The notes under the pieces: generated by a model
The model's input: only the letters and a program-made list of their open reading frames with translations
Told to the model about the DNA's origin: nothing
Databases searched by the model: none
Translations under genes and position numbers: made by a program
Assembly (NCBI RefSeq): GCF_024199795.1
Contig: NZ_JANADK010000001.1
Coordinates: forward strand, 744,001-808,000
Length of the DNA stretch: 64,000 bases
Reading direction: 5' to 3'
DNA from: Bradyrhizobium sp. CCGB01
Lineage (GTDB): Bacteria > Pseudomonadota > Alphaproteobacteria > Rhizobiales > Xanthobacteraceae
Shown here: positions 59,324 through 64,000 of the stretch, piece by piece
Layout: the number at the start of each line of letters is the position of its first letter
Position numbering within the stretch: the stretch's first letter is position 1

Positions 59324-59949
59324 CGCAGAACTCCCAGGAGATAGACGAATGTGAAGACGCCGATCCAGACCACGTCCAGGAAGTGCCAGAACATCGACAG
59401 GCACATCAGGCGGCGGCGGTTGGCCTCGATCAGGCCGAACTTTTGGACCTGCACCATCAGCGTCACCAGCCAGATGATGCCACAGGAGACGTGCAGGCCG
59501 TGGGTGCCGACCAGGGTGAAGAAGGAGGACAGGAAGGCGCTGCGCTGGGGCGTCGCGCCTTCGTGGATCATGTGGGCGAACTCGGTGAGCTCGATGCCGA
59601 TGAAGGCGAGGCCGAACAGGCCGGTGATCGCCAGCCACATCTGCGTCTGCGCGACCTTGTTCTGCTGCATCGTCAGCATGGCAAAACCATAGGTGATCGA
59701 CGACAGCAGCAGCATCGACGTGTTCACCGCGACGAGGTCGAGGTCGAACAGGTCCTTCGGCGCGGGCCCGGCGGCGTAATTGGCACCGAGCACGCCGAAG
59801 GTGGCGAACAGCATCGCGAAGATGAGGCAATCGCTCATCAGGTAGATCCAGAAGCCGAGCGAGGTGCTGTAGCCTTCCGGATGCGGGTGTTCATCGGCGA
59901 GATAGAAGACCGGCTCGCCGGTCTGCGAGGGATTGACAGAGACGGTCAT
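59320..59949 (-). CDS. cyoC: Cytochrome o ubiquinol oxidase subunit III
   Basis: A 209-residue subunit with five membrane helices. The segments GFWIYLMSDCLIFAMLFATF and THGLHVSCGIIWL are characteristic of CyoC. Its start directly follows the cyoB stop with no gap, and its end overlaps cyoD. Confidence 0.94.
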   Translation of the reverse strand: MTVSVNPSQTGEPVFYLADEHPHPEGYSTSLGFWIYLMSDCLIFAMLFATFGVLGANYAAGPAPKDLFDLDLVAVNTSMLLLSSITYGFAMLTMQQNKVAQTQMWLAITGLFGLAFIGIELTEFAHMIHEGATPQRSAFLSSFFTLVGTHGLHVSCGIIWLVTLMVQVQKFGLIEANRRRLMCLSMFWHFLDVVWIGVFTFVYLLGVLR

Positions 59950-61947
59950 TTACTTGGCTCCGGCGAGCAGTTTGGTGCGCGCGTCCTCGGTCCGGATGAC
60001 GTCCTCAGCCGGAATGTCGAAGTCGCGGTGATAGTTGAAGGTGTGACCGATCCCGACGACGAGCATCGCGATAAAGCTCACGGCGGCCAGCCACCAGATG
60101 TACCAGATCAGGCCGAATCCCATCGCGGTGGCGAGGCCGGCGAGGATGACGCCGGTGCCGGTGCTGCTGGGCATGTGGATCGGCTTGAACCCGGTGAGCG
60201 GACGCTGGTAGCCGCGCTTCTTCATGTCCCACCACGCGTCATTGTCGTGAACGACGGGGGTGAAGGCGAAGTTGTAGTCCGGCGGAGGCGATGAGGTCGC
60301 CCATTCCAGCGTACGTGCATCCCAGGGATCGCCGGTGACGTCCTTGAGTTGCTCGCGCTTGAGCAGGCTGACCGCGAACTGCATCAGCATGGACAGGATG
60401 CCGAGGAAGACGAGGAAGGCACCGATCGCGGCGATGACGAACCAGATCTGAAGCGAAGGGTCGTCGAACACGCGCAGGCGGCGGGTCACGCCCATCAGGC
60501 CGAGCACGTAGAGCGGCATGAAAGCGAGGTAGAAGCCGACGACCCAGAACCAGAACGACAGCTTGCCCCAGAACACATCGAGCTTGAAGCCGAACGCCTT
60601 CGGGAACCAGTAGTTGATGCCGGCGAAGGCGCCGAACACCACGCCGCCAATGATGACGTTGTGGAAGTGCGCGATCAGGAACAGGCTGTTGTGCAGCACG
60701 AAGTCGGCCGGCGGCACCGCGAGCAGCACGCCGGTCATGCCGCCGAGCACGAAGGTCAGCATGAAGGCGACCGTCCACATCATCGGCAGCTCGTAGCGGA
60801 TCCGGCCGCGATACATCGTGAACAGCCAGTTGAACATCTTCGCGCCCGTCGGGATCGAGATGATCATCGTGGTGATGCCGAAGAACGAGTTGACGCTGGC
60901 GCCCGAGCCCATCGTGAAGAAGTGGTGCAGCCAGACCAGGTACGACAGGATGGTGATGACGACCGTGGCGTAGACCATCGAGGTGTAGCCGAACAGCCGC
61001 TTGCCGGAGAAGGTCGAGGTGACTTCCGAGAAGATGCCGAACGCCGGGAGAACCAGGATGTAGACCTCGGGATGACCCCAGATCCAGATCAGGTTCACGT
61101 ACATCATCGGGCTGCCCCCGAAATCGTTCGTGAAGAAGTTGGTGCCGACGTAGCGGTCGAGCGAGAGCAGCGCGAGCACGACGGTCAGGACGGGGAAGGA
61201 GGCGACGATCAGGATGTTGGTGCAGAGCGAGGTCCAGGTGAACACCGGCATCTTCATCATGGTCATGCCGGGGCAGCGCAGCTTGACAATGGTACAGATC
61301 AGATTGATGCCGGATAACGTCGTTCCGACGCCTGCGACCTGCAGCGCCCAGATGTAATAGTCGACGCCGACGTCGGGACTGTAGCCGATGTTCGACAGCG
61401 GCGGATAAGCCAGCCAGCCGGTGCGGGCGAATTCGCCGATGAACAGCGAGGCCATCACCAGCACGGCGCCGCCGACCGTCATCCAGAAGCTGAAATTGTT
61501 CAGGAACGGGAACGACACGTCGCGGGCGCCGATCTGCAGCGGCACGACATAGTTCATCAGGCCCGTGACCAGCGGCATCGCCACGAAGAAGATCATGATC
61601 ACGCCGTGGGCGGTGAAGACCTGGTCGTAGTGATGGGCGTTGAGATAGCCTTCGGAGCCGTTGAAGGCCAGCATCTGCTGGCCGCGCATCATCAGCGCGT
61701 CGGCAAAGCCCCGCAGCAGCATCACGATGCCGAGGATCATGTACATGATGCCGATGCGCTTGTGGTCCACGGTGGTGAACCATTCGCGCCAGAGGTAGCC
61801 CCACAGGCGGAAATAGGTGAGGCCGGCGAGCAGCGTGGCGCCGCCGAGCGCGACCACCGCGAAGGTGCCGACGACGATTGGCTCGTGCAGTGGCAGCGAC
61901 TCGAGGCCGAGCCGGCCGAAGATGAGCTTGAGAAGATCAGGAGACAT
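59950..61947 (-). CDS. cyoB: Cytochrome o ubiquinol oxidase subunit I
   Basis: A 665-residue catalytic subunit that reduces oxygen with quinol and pumps protons. Low-spin and binuclear heme/copper ligands are visible in [19 protein letters not shown] (with the cross-linked Tyr), WLHHFFTMG and AHFHNV. The quinol-site Arg and Asp of the [10 protein letters not shown] segment match E. coli CyoB. The ATG at 61947 gives the standard start; upstream extension is out of family. Confidence 0.97.
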   Translation of the reverse strand: MSPDLLKLIFGRLGLESLPLHEPIVVGTFAVVALGGATLLAGLTYFRLWGYLWREWFTTVDHKRIGIMYMILGIVMLLRGFADALMMRGQQMLAFNGSEGYLNAHHYDQVFTAHGVIMIFFVAMPLVTGLMNYVVPLQIGARDVSFPFLNNFSFWMTVGGAVLVMASLFIGEFARTGWLAYPPLSNIGYSPDVGVDYYIWALQVAGVGTTLSGINLICTIVKLRCPGMTMMKMPVFTWTSLCTNILIVASFPVLTVVLALLSLDRYVGTNFFTNDFGGSPMMYVNLIWIWGHPEVYILVLPAFGIFSEVTSTFSGKRLFGYTSMVYATVVITILSYLVWLHHFFTMGSGASVNSFFGITTMIISIPTGAKMFNWLFTMYRGRIRYELPMMWTVAFMLTFVLGGMTGVLLAVPPADFVLHNSLFLIAHFHNVIIGGVVFGAFAGINYWFPKAFGFKLDVFWGKLSFWFWVVGFYLAFMPLYVLGLMGVTRRLRVFDDPSLQIWFVIAAIGAFLVFLGILSMLMQFAVSLLKREQLKDVTGDPWDARTLEWATSSPPPDYNFAFTPVVHDNDAWWDMKKRGYQRPLTGFKPIHMPSSTGTGVILAGLATAMGFGLIWYIWWLAAVSFIAMLVVGIGHTFNYHRDFDIPAEDVIRTEDARTKLLAGAK

Positions 61948-61958
61948 GCGCGTTCTCT

Positions 61959-63119
61959 TTAGGAGTCTGACTTCGGACGCTGTCCGAGGAAGAAGGACGA
62001 GGACTTCAGCGGCGTGAAGATCGGCCGCTTCAGGCCGGCGCCGAGCAGCGGCGCGGTGTCGGTCGGTGCCGTGATCGAGGCAGTGGTCCTGCCCTGCGGT
62101 GCATCGGGCGTGCAGGTGCCGGCGACGAAGGTCGGCTCCGGCCCGAGCACGGTGCCGCGGCGGGCGTACTTGTCGTAGGCCAGCGGCAGCGTGTTGTTCA
62201 GGCCTTCGTGGCCATTGCCGCCCTTGGCGTCGATTGCCATCATCTCGCTCTGGCACATCTTGCCGGTCTCGACGCACATGTTGAGGATCAGGCGGTAGAG
62301 ATCGGAATCGACCGTGCCCCAGCGGCGCACCGGCTCGTTCTGGCTCGGCTTCTCGAGCTGGAGATATTCGGCGCGGCCGAGCGAGCCCCCAGCAGATTTG
62401 GCCTGTGCGATCCAGGCGTCAAAGCCCTTGTCGTCGAGGCCGTGGAAGTTGAAGTGCATGCCGGAGAAGCCGGCGCCGCTATAGTTCGCCGAGAAGCCCT
62501 TGTAGATACCGGCGTGGTTGATCACGGCGTGCAGCGACGTCTCCATGCCCGGCATCGCGTAGATCTGTCCGGCGAGTGCGGGGATGTAGAACGAGTTCAT
62601 CACCGAGGAGGCGGTGATGTGGAAGTTGATCGGGCGATCAACCGGCGCGGCGAGCTCGTTGACGGTGGCGATGCCGTAATCCGGATAGATGAAGAGCCAC
62701 TTCCAGTCGAGCGCGACGACATCGACCACGAGCGGAGCCTTGGACTGGTCCAGGGCGCGGTCGGCATGGATGCGGCCGATGTTGCGATAGGGGTCGAGCA
62801 GATGCGTGCCCATCCAGGTCAGCGCGCCCAGGCAAATGATGATCAGCAGCGGGGCCGACCAGATCACCAGCTCGAGCTTGGTCGAGTGATCCCATTCCGG
62901 CTCGTAGCGGGCCGAGGTGTTGGACTGGCGGTAGCGCCAGGCGAACAGCACCGTCAGCGCCATCACGGGGACGACGATCAGGAGCATCAGAACGGTGGAG
63001 ATGATGACGAGGTCGCGCTGCTGGGCAGCGATGTCGCCGGCTGGCGCCAGCACGATGTAGTTGCATCCACTGAGCGCAGCTGCCAGAGGTAGCAGCGCCA
63101 GGATCTTGAGACGGGACAC
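61959..63119 (-). CDS. cyoA: Cytochrome o ubiquinol oxidase subunit II
   Basis: A 386-residue lipoprotein subunit with a signal ending in the lipobox LSGC, two membrane helices and a periplasmic cupredoxin domain without the CuA cysteine pair, which fits a quinol oxidase rather than cytochrome c oxidase. Family segments are [18 protein letters not shown] and [22 protein letters not shown] at 63119 is chosen because it gives a clean lipoprotein signal and avoids a TTG (63206) inside the palindrome at 63187-63209. Confidence 0.94.
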   Translation of the reverse strand: MSRLKILALLPLAAALSGCNYIVLAPAGDIAAQQRDLVIISTVLMLLIVVPVMALTVLFAWRYRQSNTSARYEPEWDHSTKLELVIWSAPLLIIICLGALTWMGTHLLDPYRNIGRIHADRALDQSKAPLVVDVVALDWKWLFIYPDYGIATVNELAAPVDRPINFHITASSVMNSFYIPALAGQIYAMPGMETSLHAVINHAGIYKGFSANYSGAGFSGMHFNFHGLDDKGFDAWIAQAKSAGGSLGRAEYLQLEKPSQNEPVRRWGTVDSDLYRLILNMCVETGKMCQSEMMAIDAKGGNGHEGLNNTLPLAYDKYARRGTVLGPEPTFVAGTCTPDAPQGRTTASITAPTDTAPLLGAGLKRPIFTPLKSSSFFLGQRPKSDS

Positions 63120-63186
63120 GGGCCGAGCCTTATGAGAATGAGTTTCCTTTGCGGGGCCAACGGGTAGCTGCGGCGCAGCAATCCGG

Positions 63187-63209
63187 ACATTGGACAATTT
63201 GTCCAATGT
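63187..63209. promoter_or_regulatory. Perfect 23-bp palindrome between cyoA and the MFS gene
   Basis: ACATTGGACAA, a central T and TTGTCCAATGT form an exact palindrome. It lies about 68 bases before cyoA and about 93 bases before the divergent MFS gene. Its length and symmetry suggest the operator of a dimeric repressor acting on one or both. The regulator is not identified. Confidence 0.6.
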
Positions 63210-63301
63210 TGCAGTGCGGAATGTTGGGTCAGACAGAACCAGATTGCCCGGCTTCCCGCCGGGCGGTCGGCTTTGGTTTTCAGGACGTTAAGGGCGCACG
63301 A

Positions 63302-64000
63302 ATGGCGACGGCACAGACCCCCGCAATGGCAGACCTCCACTCGGGCGAGCACGGCCACGACCAGGCCAGTCCCGGCGAGATCGCCATCGGCGTCATCATC
63401 GGCCGCACCTCGGAATTCTTCGACTTCTTCGTGTTCGCGATCGCCTCGGTGATCGTGTTCCCGCGCCTGGTGTTCCCGTTCACGAGCGAACTGACCGGCA
63501 CTCTCTATTCATTCATGGTCTTCGCGCTGGCCTTCATGGCCCGGCCGATCGGCACCGTCATTTTCATGACGGTCGACCGCGCATACGGCAAGACGGCGAA
63601 GCTGATCTCGGCGCTGTTCCTGCTCGGCACCGCCACCGTCGCGCTGGCGTTCCTGCCCGGCTATCACGAGATCGGCGTTGCCGCGATCTGGCTGCTGGCG
63701 CTGGCGCGGATCGCGCAGGGCCTGGCCTGGGGCGGCGCCTGGGATGGCATGGCTTCGCTGCTGGCGCTGAATGCGCCGCCGTCCAAGCGCGGCTGGTACG
63801 CGATGGTGCCGCAGCTCGGCGCCCCGCTGGGCCTGATCGTGGCGAGCGCGCTGTTCGCCTATTTCGCCGGCAATCTCTCGGCCGACGACTTCTTCGACTG
63901 GGGCTGGCGCTATCCGTTCTTCGTCGCGTTTGCCATCAACGTCGTGGCGCTGTTCGCGCGCCTGCGCATGGTGACGACCGAGGAATATGCCTCGCTGTTC
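63302..64000 (+). CDS. MFS transporter, N-terminal part
   Basis: The first 233 codons of a major facilitator transporter of the metabolite:proton symporter type. It starts with a hydrophilic lead (with HSGEHGHD), then membrane helices including SEFFDFFVFAIASVIVF and the loop region VDRAYGKTAKL between helices two and three (variant of the G-x3-D-R motif), followed by QGLAWGGAWDG. It is divergent from cyoA and continues beyond the right edge. The substrate is unknown. Confidence 0.9.
   Translation, partial: MATAQTPAMADLHSGEHGHDQASPGEIAIGVIIGRTSEFFDFFVFAIASVIVFPRLVFPFTSELTGTLYSFMVFALAFMARPIGTVIFMTVDRAYGKTAKLISALFLLGTATVALAFLPGYHEIGVAAIWLLALARIAQGLAWGGAWDGMASLLALNAPPSKRGWYAMVPQLGAPLGLIVASALFAYFAGNLSADDFFDWGWRYPFFVAFAINVVALFARLRMVTTEEYASLF

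Overview
The window looks like chromosome from a Bradyrhizobium-type alphaproteobacterium (Nitrobacteraceae, Hyphomicrobiales). It is GC-rich throughout, the housekeeping proteins (SecA, CobS/CobT, AccA, AroK/AroB, XerD, FdxA, RpmB, CyoABCD, RegS/RegR) have alphaproteobacterial features, and the gaps hold several families of short palindromic repeats. No tRNA, rRNA, CRISPR array or transposase gene was recognised. The assignment to a genus is inference from gene content and style, not from a database search.

Left part (1-30.5 kb). The end of argJ and a secreted parvulin foldase lie divergent to secA. Then a MarR regulator faces an amide-utilisation cluster: a cytoplasmic AmiC-like binding protein, an amidase and a complete branched-chain/urea-type ABC importer (two permeases, Tat-exported binding protein, two ATPases). 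Next come an L,D-transpeptidase lipoprotein, accA, xerD, a small membrane protein, aroK-aroB, a CorC/HlyC-type membrane protein, bolA, a J-domain protein, two divergent citrate-synthase-family genes (one fused to a helix-turn-helix), a DedA protein, cobS-GNAT-cobT and a Tat-exported phytase-like esterase.

Middle (30.5-50.3 kb). An old-yellow-enzyme family oxidoreductase, a PilZ protein, a DUF2235 hydrolase, two small proteins and a second, short-linker FtsZ behind a helix-turn-helix/coiled-coil gene lead to an accessory island at about 38.0-42.4 kb. The island has a truncated copy of the DUF2235 gene on its left edge and two genes of clearly lower GC: a small PD-(D/E)xK nuclease-like protein and a 1,100-residue Ski2/Hel308-like helicase. 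This layout matches a Hachiman-type anti-phage system (hamA-hamB). Beyond the rpmB terminator the core resumes: rpmB, a DUF3108 protein, a SUV3-like helicase with a long disordered tail, an S4 RNA-binding protein that seems to start at ACG, fdxA and a CarD regulator with a histone-H1-like N-terminus.

Right part (50.3-64 kb). A LysR regulator with two tandem helix-turn-helix domains faces an uncharacterised catabolic operon (VanB-like reductase, Rieske oxygenase, solute-binding protein, MetE-like zinc methyltransferase). A tightly overlapped operon on the minus strand then encodes the bo3-type quinol oxidase (cyoABCD), SURF1 and the redox two-component system RegS/RegR. A perfect 23-bp palindrome separates cyoA from a divergent MFS transporter that runs off the window.
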